From Hyphomicrobium sp. CS1BSMeth3 (GTDB taxonomy: Bacteria; Pseudomonadota; Alphaproteobacteria; Rhizobiales; Hyphomicrobiaceae): a DNA stretch of 64,000 nt. The position numbers and the translations under genes are program-made. Where the stretch lies: positions 992,001 through 1,056,000 of the forward strand of contig NZ_FPEI01000004.1 in NCBI RefSeq assembly GCF_900117415.1, in the 5' to 3' direction. The stretch's first letter is position 1, and each line of letters begins with the position of its first letter. The notes beneath the pieces are model-generated. The model ran no database searches, had not been told where the DNA came from, and saw only the letters and a list, made by a program, of their open reading frames with translations. Below are positions 50,386 through 57,672 of the stretch, piece after piece.

Positions 50386-52089
50386 TCAATTCGCGCCCGC
50401 GACACGATCCGGCAGCAGGTCCAGCATCGGACCGATGCGCGCAATGAGGCGTGCGGTCATCGGCGCCGCATTGAGACCCGCCGTGATCTTGCCCTTGGTC
50501 TCCGCGGTCCCTTGCGGCTCGAAGAGTGACAGCAGCAGCACATAGCGCGGCGCCGATGCCGGCAGCACGGCGAAGAACGACGAGATGACCGTCTTTTCCT
50601 TGTAGCCGCCTTTCCCAGGCTGCTCGGCCGTGCCCGTCTTGCCGCCGATCTCGTAGCCCTCCAGCTCCGCGCGACGCCCCGTGCCGTGCTGGTTGATCAC
50701 GGCCTGGCGCAAGGCCTCGCGGATGGCGGCGCTGGTGGCTGGCGAGACGACGCGCGCCTCACCCGACGGCACGGCCTCCTGCCGGATCATCGTCGGGCGC
50801 ACCTTGATCCCGCCATTGACGAGCCCGGCGGCTGCAGCCGCGAACTGCAGCGGTGCAACCGCAAGACCGTGGCCATAGGCGATCGTCACACCCTCGAGTG
50901 AGCCCCAGTGCGAAGGGAGCAGCGGCTTCGCCACGGGGCCCGCCTCAGTGCGGATCGTATCGAGCAGGCCGAGGCGATCGAGGAAGGCGCGCTGACGCGC
51001 CACGCCGGCTTCCATGGCGATGAGGCCTGCGCCGACGTTCGACGAGCGAACGAGAATTTCAGCAAGTGTCAGCGGGCGGCCGGGCGGATACTGCTCCGCG
51101 ATCGTGTAGCGGCCGAAGCGCAGGGGCTCGCGCGTGTCGTAAATGCGCGTGAGCGAGGCGCCGAGATCATCGAGCGCCAGGCCGAGCGTGACGGTCTTCG
51201 CGATCGAGCCGAGCTCGAACACGCCGGCCATGACGCGGTCCTTGCGGTCGTCGTCATCGGCGCCGGAGAACTTTTGCGGGTCCTGGTCGGGCAGCGATAC
51301 GGAAGCGATGATCTCGCCGCTTGCCGCATCGAGGATCACGCCGGAGGCTCCCTGCGCCTTGTACTGCTTCATGGCATCGGCGAGCGTATCGGCAACGGCA
51401 TTCTGCACGCCGAGATCGATCGAGAGACGCACCGGCTCACGCTGCGAGCGCCGCGGTGCTGCAGCCGCGTCCGTCTCGCCGATCTCGTCGATATGCCGCT
51501 CAATGCCTGAAATGCCGCGGTTGTCGACGTCGACATGACCGATGATATGCGAGGTCAGGTAGCGCGTCGGGTACACGCGGCGCGGCTCGCGACGGAAACC
51601 GAGACCGGGAATGCCGAGGTCGTGCGCGCGTTGTGCCTCGATGGGCGTCAGGCCGCGCTTGATCCACATGAAACGGCGCGTGCTGTCGGCAAGATGGCGG
51701 CGGAGCTCTGTGGCATCGAGCTCGGGAAAGAGCGCCACGAGCTTCTCCGCCGTCAGGTCGGCATCGCGAACCATGGCCGGATCGGCGAACAGCGATGCTG
51801 CATCGACATCGGTCGCGAGCAGGTTTCCGCGCCGGTCGACGATATCGGGGCGGATATAGGTCTGATGGAGCGGCTCGGCGCGCGCGAGCCGCGTCTCCGT
51901 CTCGCCGCTCGCCGCGAGCCGTACGGTCTGGCCGGCAATGGCAATGAAGACCGCGGCGATCGCAGCATGCATGAGCCACGTGCGCTCGCGCGGCAGCTCG
52001 ATGTGTGCGCCGTGGCCGGAAGCGCGCGGCGCACCGGACCGCGCCGCCAGCGCGGGCCCGACACGTAGCGGTTCAGGCCTCCGTTTCAT
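50386..52089 (-). CDS. ftsI: Peptidoglycan D,D-transpeptidase FtsI (PBP3)
   Basis: The 567-residue septal transpeptidase has an N-terminal membrane anchor (about 40-58, MHAAIAAVFIAIAGQTVRL) and a dimerisation/pedestal domain (RRGNLLATDVDAASLFADP, YPTRYLTSHIIGHVDVDNRGISGIE). The transpeptidase domain has SxxK at 295-298 (SIAK), SSN at 349-351 and KTG at 484-486. It belongs to the division complex and overlaps ftsL by 4 bp. murE would normally follow, but repeat C2 and moaE lie there, so the usual dcw order is interrupted after ftsI. Confidence 0.96.
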   Translation of the reverse strand: MKRRPEPLRVGPALAARSGAPRASGHGAHIELPRERTWLMHAAIAAVFIAIAGQTVRLAASGETETRLARAEPLHQTYIRPDIVDRRGNLLATDVDAASLFADPAMVRDADLTAEKLVALFPELDATELRRHLADSTRRFMWIKRGLTPIEAQRAHDLGIPGLGFRREPRRVYPTRYLTSHIIGHVDVDNRGISGIERHIDEIGETDAAAAPRRSQREPVRLSIDLGVQNAVADTLADAMKQYKAQGASGVILDAASGEIIASVSLPDQDPQKFSGADDDDRKDRVMAGVFELGSIAKTVTLGLALDDLGASLTRIYDTREPLRFGRYTIAEQYPPGRPLTLAEILVRSSNVGAGLIAMEAGVARQRAFLDRLGLLDTIRTEAGPVAKPLLPSHWGSLEGVTIAYGHGLAVAPLQFAAAAAGLVNGGIKVRPTMIRQEAVPSGEARVVSPATSAAIREALRQAVINQHGTGRRAELEGYEIGGKTGTAEQPGKGGYKEKTVISSFFAVLPASAPRYVLLLSLFEPQGTAETKGKITAGLNAAPMTARLIARIGPMLDLLPDRVAGAN

Positions 52090-52364
52090 TTGTGCCGCTC
52101 ACCTGCTGCAGTCAGCGGCTCGTACTGGCGCGGCTCGATGGGGCCGAGGCCGATCTTGCGGGCCATCTCCTCGATGCGCTCGGGGCGCGCGAGATAGGCG
52201 CGCTCGGCGCGGAGCACGGCAATGTCGAGGCGTGTCTTTTCGATCGTCCGCGCCTGGGCGGCGACATGCTGCTCCAGACGCCGTGTTTCGTACGTCACGG
52301 CGTAGAGCACGAACGCCGAAGCGACCGCGAGCAGCACAGTGGCGACTGCGGCGAGACGGGGCAT
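52086..52364 (-). CDS. ftsL: Cell-division protein FtsL-like
   Basis: The 92-residue protein has one N-terminal transmembrane helix (about 3-22, LAAVATVLLAVASAFVLYAV), then a coiled-coil-forming stretch (TRRLEQHVAAQARTIEKTRLDIAVLRAERAYLARPERIEEMARKIGL) ending GLGPIEPRQYEPL. Position between rsmH and ftsI, size and the L-R-A-E/P-x-R-I-x-x-x-A pattern identify FtsL, the bitopic partner of FtsB. gaggag upstream sets the ATG at 52364. Repeat A5 fills the gap to rsmH. Confidence 0.88.
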   Translation of the reverse strand: MPRLAAVATVLLAVASAFVLYAVTYETRRLEQHVAAQARTIEKTRLDIAVLRAERAYLARPERIEEMARKIGLGPIEPRQYEPLTAAGERHK

Positions 52365-52381
52365 GGCACCACTCCTCAACG

Positions 52382-52549
52382 CTGGTGTGATGATCGAGAA
52401 ATTCGCCAAGCCTCGCGGCACCCTTCCGCGCGAATTTCTCGATCTGAATCACACCAGCAAAGCTACAATTCTAGTGTCCCTTTTGATTCAGAAGTTCGCT
52501 CGGATCGCCAGCATCAAAGGTGGGGCGAACTTCTGAATCGGGACACTAG
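52382..52549. repeat. Element A5: two-hairpin interspersed repeat inside the dcw operon
   Basis: Hairpin 1 (52382-52457) has outer CTGGTGTG/CACACCAG (an A-G change compensated by T-C on the other arm) and inner ATCGAGAAATTCGC/GCGAATTTCTCGAT, loop with TCGCGGCA. A 13-nt spacer leads to hairpin 2 (52471-52549), outer CTAGTGTCCC/GGGACACTAG and inner ATTCAGAAGTTCGC/GCGAACTTCTGAAT. It lies between rsmH and ftsL; its CTAG end supplies the rsmH stop codon and it reaches to 18 bp before the ftsL start. Confidence 0.9.
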
Positions 52550-53592
52550 CGACGAGTGAGGCCTTCGGGTCGGATGACCCCGAAATGAGCCTCATCCGCA
52601 GGAGACGCCGCCAGGGCCGAAGTCCGCTCGGCTGCTCTGAGACGCGCCGAGCGCGCTCGTGGATTGGCGGCGATTTCCTTCTCAGACGGGGTTAACGGGC
52701 GTTGGTTAACAATTCGGTAACGCGGGGCCGAGGTGGCCTCCGCGGTGGGCGGAAGATGGCGCGAACCCGCAGGATTTCGGCCGCTCGCATCCGTGAGGTA
52801 GCGCTTCACGATGCGGTCCTCGAGCGAATGGAAGGTCACGACGACGAGCCGGCCGCCGGGCTTCAGGCAGCGCTCGGAAGCGGAGAGGGCGTCCATGAGC
52901 TGGCCGAGCTCGTCATTCACGTAGATGCGGAGCGCCTGAAAGACGCGCGTGGCTGGATGCTTGTCGTCACCGCGGGGCCGGCCAAGCGTGCGCTGGACCA
53001 GGTCGGCGAGCTGGCGCGTGGTGGTAATGTCGCTGCTTTCTCGCGCCTTGCCGATTGCGCGCGCGATGGCGCGCGAGCGCCGCTCCTCGCCAAGGTGGAA
53101 GAAGATATCGGCGAGCAGCTCCTCGGAAGCCTCGCGAATCACATCCGCCGCGCTCGGTCCCGACTGCGACATGCGCATATCGAGCGGACCGTCGGCCATG
53201 AAGGAGAAGCCGCGATCGGCCTCGTCGAGTTGCATCGAGGAAACGCCGATATCGAGGACCACGCCGTCGACAGCAGGAAAACCGGCTGCCGTAGCAATGT
53301 GATCGAGATCGCCGAAGCGGCCTTCGCTGAGGATCAAGCGCGGCGCGTACTTCTCGACGAACGCCTGGCCGGCTGCCAGCGCGTTCGGGTCCTGGTCGAT
53401 GGCAATGACGCGCACATCGGCCGCTTCGAGAATGGCCGACGTATAGCCGCCGGCGCCGAATGTGCCATCGACGAAGACCTCGCCGTCCCTGGGCGTCAGG
53501 GTGGCGAGGACTTCATCAAGCAACACGGGAATGTGGCGGGCCGCACCCTCAGTGGCGCGTTCCCCTGGGCGCGCCTGGCGGCCCGCCATCAT
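52546..53592 (-). CDS. rsmH: 16S rRNA (cytosine-1402-N4)-methyltransferase
   Basis: The 348-residue SAM-dependent enzyme methylates C1402 of 16S rRNA. It shows [37 protein letters not shown] (SAM motif I), [45 protein letters not shown] and [17 protein letters not shown]. Its ATG at 53592 overlaps the mraZ stop (ATGATG, either Met may start). The stop codon TAG lies within the terminal CTAG of repeat A5. Confidence 0.96.
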   Translation of the reverse strand: MMAGRQARPGERATEGAARHIPVLLDEVLATLTPRDGEVFVDGTFGAGGYTSAILEAADVRVIAIDQDPNALAAGQAFVEKYAPRLILSEGRFGDLDHIATAAGFPAVDGVVLDIGVSSMQLDEADRGFSFMADGPLDMRMSQSGPSAADVIREASEELLADIFFHLGEERRSRAIARAIGKARESSDITTTRQLADLVQRTLGRPRGDDKHPATRVFQALRIYVNDELGQLMDALSASERCLKPGGRLVVVTFHSLEDRIVKRYLTDASGRNPAGSRHLPPTAEATSAPRYRIVNQRPLTPSEKEIAANPRARSARLRAAERTSALAASPADEAHFGVIRPEGLTRR

Positions 53593-54098
53593 TCCCGCGC
53601 CCCCTGCTGGCCGCCGCCGGAGTCACCCCCGGAGCGACGGCCCGCGCCGAAAAGTTTGAGATGCTCGCGCACTTTTTGCTGGGCCTCGGCGCGACGGCGC
53701 TCGAACTGGCCCGGCTCCCAAAGCTGAAATTTTTCACCCAGCCCGACAAAAGCGACCTGGGTCGTGATGCCAGCGTGGGCACGAAGGCTCTCAGGAAGCA
53801 CGATACGTCCGTCCTGGTCGACCGAAAGGACCTGGGAGATACCGTAGAGCGCGACAGAGAGTTCGTCCCGCTCGATCGAATAGTCCGGCAGGCCAGCGAG
53901 AAGCCCGTCGATCGTGCGCGCAAGTCTTTCGCCGCCTGCATCGACCGCAGGACTGTCGAGCGCGGGGTAGCAGTAGACGTGTCCAGCGCCGCCCTGCTGG
54001 AAGCCATCGCGCTCGAGAATGGCGCGAAAAGGCGCAGGGACGGATACGCGCCCCTTGGCGTCGATCTTGTTGATGAATGTCGAGACAAAGCGGTCCAT
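53589..54098 (-). CDS. mraZ: Transcriptional regulator MraZ
   Basis: The 169-residue protein has two SpoVT-AbrB-like DNA-binding halves: [28 protein letters not shown] (with KGRVSVP) and [21 protein letters not shown] (with DGRIVLP). A Gly/Gln-rich C-terminal tail follows. It is the first gene of the mra/dcw operon and binds direct repeats upstream of its own gene. ATG at 54098 is preferred; a TTG 33 bp upstream (54131) extends it without a ribosome site. Confidence 0.93.
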   Translation of the reverse strand: MDRFVSTFINKIDAKGRVSVPAPFRAILERDGFQQGGAGHVYCYPALDSPAVDAGGERLARTIDGLLAGLPDYSIERDELSVALYGISQVLSVDQDGRIVLPESLRAHAGITTQVAFVGLGEKFQLWEPGQFERRRAEAQQKVREHLKLFGAGRRSGGDSGGGQQGARE

Positions 54099-54582
54099 TC
54101 CTTCAGCCGGAGCCCCGTCGTTTTTGCTCAACGCGACAACCGCGACTGAAAACCCGCCTCACGCCACGAACTCCCGCAACTGACCGGGCCTGACCTCACG
54201 TCGGGAACGGCTGCCCGTCCCTTTGCGATCGTCTGGATCGAACCGGCCGGAGAGCGGGCGGTCGCACGGTTCAGACCCTCTGCAGAACCGGCGCCACGCC
54301 CCACATCTCCTGCCCGGTGCGGACGGGCACTTATGGGATGTCATGGGAAACTATGGGCGTCAACGGGAAACTAAGGAGACTTTATGGTTTAAACAGGAAT
54401 TTGAACAAGGAACTGGCGTTCACGTTCGCCCTCGGCGCGATTCGCGTTTTCTGATCGCCGTGCAGTGCCGATGGGGGATAGTCGCGGGCGCCCTGTTGCA
54501 TGAACCTTCCGGCGTGCTATCGCCTGGAAGTGATTGGAAGTGGCCCGATTTTCCTCGGGCGCCGCGCTAAGGGAGGGCCTCG
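54099..54582. other. 484-bp divergent region between mraZ and rpe
   Basis: No gene is visible. It contains the MraZ box array (54333-54377). Upstream of it on the minus strand is an AT-rich patch at 54378-54415 (GTTTAAAC palindrome, TTGTTC with a CATAAA 16 bp later) that could be the mra promoter. That would leave a long untranslated leader of more than 200 nt before mraZ. The rpe side has an aagggagg ribosome site. Confidence 0.5.
54333..54377 (+). promoter_or_regulatory. MraZ box array (direct repeats with exact 10-bp period)
   Basis: Four units start at 54333, 54343, 54353 and 54363 (ATGGGATGTC, ATGGGAAACT, ATGGGCGTCA, ACGGGAAACT), with a weaker fifth (AAGGAGACT). They match the TGGGN-N5 direct repeats bound by MraZ. 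On the coding strand of mraZ they read as TCCCA. Confidence 0.8.
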
Positions 54583-55257
54583 ATGCCTCGGGATCTCATC
54601 ATCGCGCCGTCGATCCTCTCGGCCGACTTCGCCCGTCTCGGCGAGGAGGTCTCGACCGTCGACGCCGCCGGCGCCGACTGGATCCACCTCGATGTCATGG
54701 ACGGCCACTTCGTCCCGAACATCACCTTCGGCCCGCCGATCATCAAAGCCATCCGTGGTGCTTCGAAGAAGGTCTTCGACTGCCACCTGATGATCACGCC
54801 GGCAGATCCCTACCTCGCCGCCTTCGCCGAGGCCGGCGCCGACATCATCACGGTCCACGCCGAGGCCGGGCCGCATCTCGACCGTTCGCTCCAGGCGATC
54901 AAGGCGCTCGGCAAGAAGGCAGGCGTCTCGCTCAATCCCTCGACGCCCGAGAGCGTCATTTCCTACGTGCTCGACCGCCTCGACCTCATCCTGCTGATGA
55001 CCGTCAATCCCGGCTTCGGCGGCCAGGCCTTCATTCCTTCCGTCGTCGAGAAGGTGCGCCGCGTGAAGGCGCTGATCGGCGATCGCCCCATCGACATCGA
55101 GATCGACGGCGGCGTTACGCCCGAGACGGCGCCGCTCGTCGTTGCTGCCGGCGCAAATGTGCTGGTTGCGGGCTCGGCCGTGTTCAAGGGCGCCAGCAGG
55201 GATGCGTACGCGAAGAACATCGCGGCCATTCGCGCGGCGGCAGAGAGCGTGCGCTGA
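54583..55257 (+). CDS. rpe: Ribulose-phosphate 3-epimerase
   Basis: The 224-residue TIM-barrel enzyme interconverts ribulose 5-phosphate and xylulose 5-phosphate in the pentose-phosphate pathway. It shows [17 protein letters not shown], the metal-binding [19 protein letters not shown] (His and Asp), VFDCHLMI (His), [22 protein letters not shown], and the catalytic Asp in [31 protein letters not shown] strong aagggagg site fixes the start. No Calvin-cycle genes adjoin. Confidence 0.96.
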   Translation: MPRDLIIAPSILSADFARLGEEVSTVDAAGADWIHLDVMDGHFVPNITFGPPIIKAIRGASKKVFDCHLMITPADPYLAAFAEAGADIITVHAEAGPHLDRSLQAIKALGKKAGVSLNPSTPESVISYVLDRLDLILLMTVNPGFGGQAFIPSVVEKVRRVKALIGDRPIDIEIDGGVTPETAPLVVAAGANVLVAGSAVFKGASRDAYAKNIAAIRAAAESVR

Positions 55258-55395
55258 GTTCGGCGCGCTCGCACGCCCGATCGGCAACTTCTTGTTAGTG
55301 GCGAGTTAACGAGAGCTGACCGCGAGAAATGCCGTCAGCGCTTAAGGAAATCGCAAGAGCCGGGCGTTTTAATCCGGGACAGTTGTTCATTGCCT

Positions 55396-55413
55396 GCCAG
55401 CGTTCGCGCTGGC
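55396..55413 (+). other. UUCG-type hairpin before the Wzz-like gene
   Basis: A 7-bp perfect stem GCCAGCG/CGCTGGC closed by TTCG lies 23 bp before the start codon. In RNA this is an unusually stable tetraloop hairpin and could be a leader element. No T tract follows. Confidence 0.55.
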
Positions 55414-55435
55414 GTGCCTGATCGGTCCTAAGCTC

Positions 55436-57574
55436 ATGCGTAACTCCGCCCGAGTGCCGTCGGAAGATATTGCCGTCATGTCATTGTGGTCAGTGCTCAT
55501 GCGCTCATGGCTGAGGGTGATGATCGTCGCGGGCTTTGCCGGCGCGGCCGTATTTGCCGCGCTTGCACTCGCACCTGCGCGCTATTCCGCCACCACCGAG
55601 ATCCGTCTTCCCGCGCCGACCTCGAAAGAGGCCGTGGCCGCCGCCGTATCGGCGCTCAAATCGCGCGACCTCGCCAGAAAAGTCGCAGCGGATCTCGATC
55701 TCACGCGCGGCGCGGATCTCAACAGTCCCCCGATGACGCACGACATCATCAGTTGGATGGACCGCGTCTCGGGCCGCACGCTGCAGCGTCCGGGAGAAGC
55801 ACGCAGCGAGCATATTCTCACCGCATTCGAGCGAAGCCTGCGCGTGGCGCCGGGCCGCGAGACGGGCACGGTCACGATCACCATGACGGCGCGCGCCCCC
55901 GATCTCGCGACACGCATCGCCGACCATCTCGCGGATCTCTACCTCGCCGCGGACCAGCCGGCCCCCTCGGCAAAGTCCGCGGACGAACGCGCCGCGCTCG
56001 ACCGTGAAGTCGGCCAGCATTCGGCGGACCTCACAACGATCGAGAACGAGATCGCGCGCCTCAAGAGCCTTTCCGACGGCACGGCGGAGACGCAGCGTCG
56101 CGGTGATCTTGCAGAGGCTCTGGCGCAGGCCGAGCGCGAGCGGAGTGACGCCGAAGCCCGCGCCCGGGGCGTTCGCGAGCTGCTCGACAAGGGCAAAGTC
56201 GAAGCCATCGCAGAGCTGCAGACATCACCGACGCTCCACCAGTTGATCGCGGAGCGCGTGCGTGTCGAGGTCCAGAAGAACGGCGCAGAGACGACGCTTC
56301 CGGCAGGTCATCCGCGCGTGCGTGAGTTCCAGGCGCGCCTGAGCGAAATCCGCTGGCACATGTTCCGCGAGGCGACCACCATCGCCGATGCCCTCGATGC
56401 AGAAGTGCAGGCGGCACGAGGGCGAGAGGCAGAGACGCGCACGCGTCTTTCGGGTGCCGACGCACGCGCCGCCACAAGGACTGCGACCAGCGCCGACGCC
56501 GACGTCGCTCGTATCGCGGTGTTGGAGCGGGACGCCGCCGAAAAGCGCGACACGATCGAGAGCCTGAAGGCGCGCCAAGCCACCATAGCGGATGCACCAT
56601 CGCGGAGCCGCGCGCGGCTCACGGCTCCCGAACGCCTCGTTCCGGCGCACGCCGTTGCCATCCCGGCATTTCCGCAGAAGGGCGAGCTCTCGCTGCTGAC
56701 CGCCGTATCAGTGCTCATGGTCGGCTTTGTCATTGTCATCCTGCGCACGCTGCTGGCCGGCCGCCAGCGGTCGGTGGCGGACCTCGGTTTCGCCGACATG
56801 GCGGCAACGGCGCGCGATCGCGCGGACGTGCGGCTCGAAGCCGGAGCCTCTGCGGCGCGCCCCGACGATGAGACCGGCGCCCCGGATGTCCCGGGCCGCC
56901 CCGTTGAGCGGACGCTCGAGGCCATCGAGCCAGGCCAGTTCGTGATCCTTTCGGCCACTGCCGATGCCGCCCGTCATCTCGCCGGAAGGGCCCTCAGCCG
57001 CAAAGGCCACCGGACGCTTCTCGTCAGCGACGGCATTGACGGCGCAAGCGAGGCGCGCGACCTCGTATCCTCGCTCACGACCTCGGGACGCCGGTGCGTG
57101 CTGGTTGACTGGTCGCGCGATGGCCGGGGTATCGCCGCAAGCCTCGGAGCCGCTCAGCAGCCGGGCATGAATGACCTCCTCGACGGCCGGGCGAGCTTCG
57201 ACGACGTGATCGTCCGGCTCCCCGACAGCGACGCGCATTTCATCGCCGCTGGCGCCCCGCCTGCCGATGCCAGCGCGCCGCTCGATGCCGGCTGGGTCAA
57301 TCTCGTGCTCGATGCGCTCGACGAGGCCTACGACCAGATCGTGGTGGTGGCGCAGCTCGAGCAGGCGCGCCCCCTGTTCGAGGCTATCGAGGGACGCTTC
57401 GACGCCGGCATCGTCATGTCCGACCGCCGCAGCCAGGGATCGACCATCAATGCCGGCCCCGGCGTCTTCCTCGGCTTCGAGGTGACGGAGATCTACATCG
57501 TCCAGCTCGATCTCGCCCCACGCCGCGCCGCAGCGCGACGCTTCAAGCGCGCACGGCGGCAGGTGGCGGCCTAA
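55436..57574 (+). CDS. Wzz/GumC-like polysaccharide co-polymerase fused to a degenerate BY-kinase domain
   Basis: The 712-residue protein has a first TM helix (about 28-48), a Wzz periplasmic domain (YSATTEIRLPAPTSKEAVAAAVSALKSRDLARKV), a long coiled coil (about 180-390), and a second TM helix (about 417-437). The cytosolic half aligns by eye with BY-kinases (TLLVSDGIDG, CVLVDWSRDGRG, GMNDLLDGRASFDDVI, ALDEAYDQIVVV). However, the Walker A position reads ILSATADAARHLAGRAL without GxxGxGK(T/S), and no Tyr cluster ends the tail, so it should not hydrolyse ATP. It would regulate polysaccharide chain length or export; no polysaccharide genes adjoin. Confidence 0.8.
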   Translation: MRNSARVPSEDIAVMSLWSVLMRSWLRVMIVAGFAGAAVFAALALAPARYSATTEIRLPAPTSKEAVAAAVSALKSRDLARKVAADLDLTRGADLNSPPMTHDIISWMDRVSGRTLQRPGEARSEHILTAFERSLRVAPGRETGTVTITMTARAPDLATRIADHLADLYLAADQPAPSAKSADERAALDREVGQHSADLTTIENEIARLKSLSDGTAETQRRGDLAEALAQAERERSDAEARARGVRELLDKGKVEAIAELQTSPTLHQLIAERVRVEVQKNGAETTLPAGHPRVREFQARLSEIRWHMFREATTIADALDAEVQAARGREAETRTRLSGADARAATRTATSADADVARIAVLERDAAEKRDTIESLKARQATIADAPSRSRARLTAPERLVPAHAVAIPAFPQKGELSLLTAVSVLMVGFVIVILRTLLAGRQRSVADLGFADMAATARDRADVRLEAGASAARPDDETGAPDVPGRPVERTLEAIEPGQFVILSATADAARHLAGRALSRKGHRTLLVSDGIDGASEARDLVSSLTTSGRRCVLVDWSRDGRGIAASLGAAQQPGMNDLLDGRASFDDVIVRLPDSDAHFIAAGAPPADASAPLDAGWVNLVLDALDEAYDQIVVVAQLEQARPLFEAIEGRFDAGIVMSDRRSQGSTINAGPGVFLGFEVTEIYIVQLDLAPRRAAARRFKRARRQVAA

Positions 57575-57672
57575 AGCGCCGGGCCTTGAGTGCGCCCGAC
57601 GCCCATGCCGATCCCAAGATCGCCGAGCCTCGAACTGAGGTGAACTTCAAGTCCGTTGCTTCAGCGGAACGA

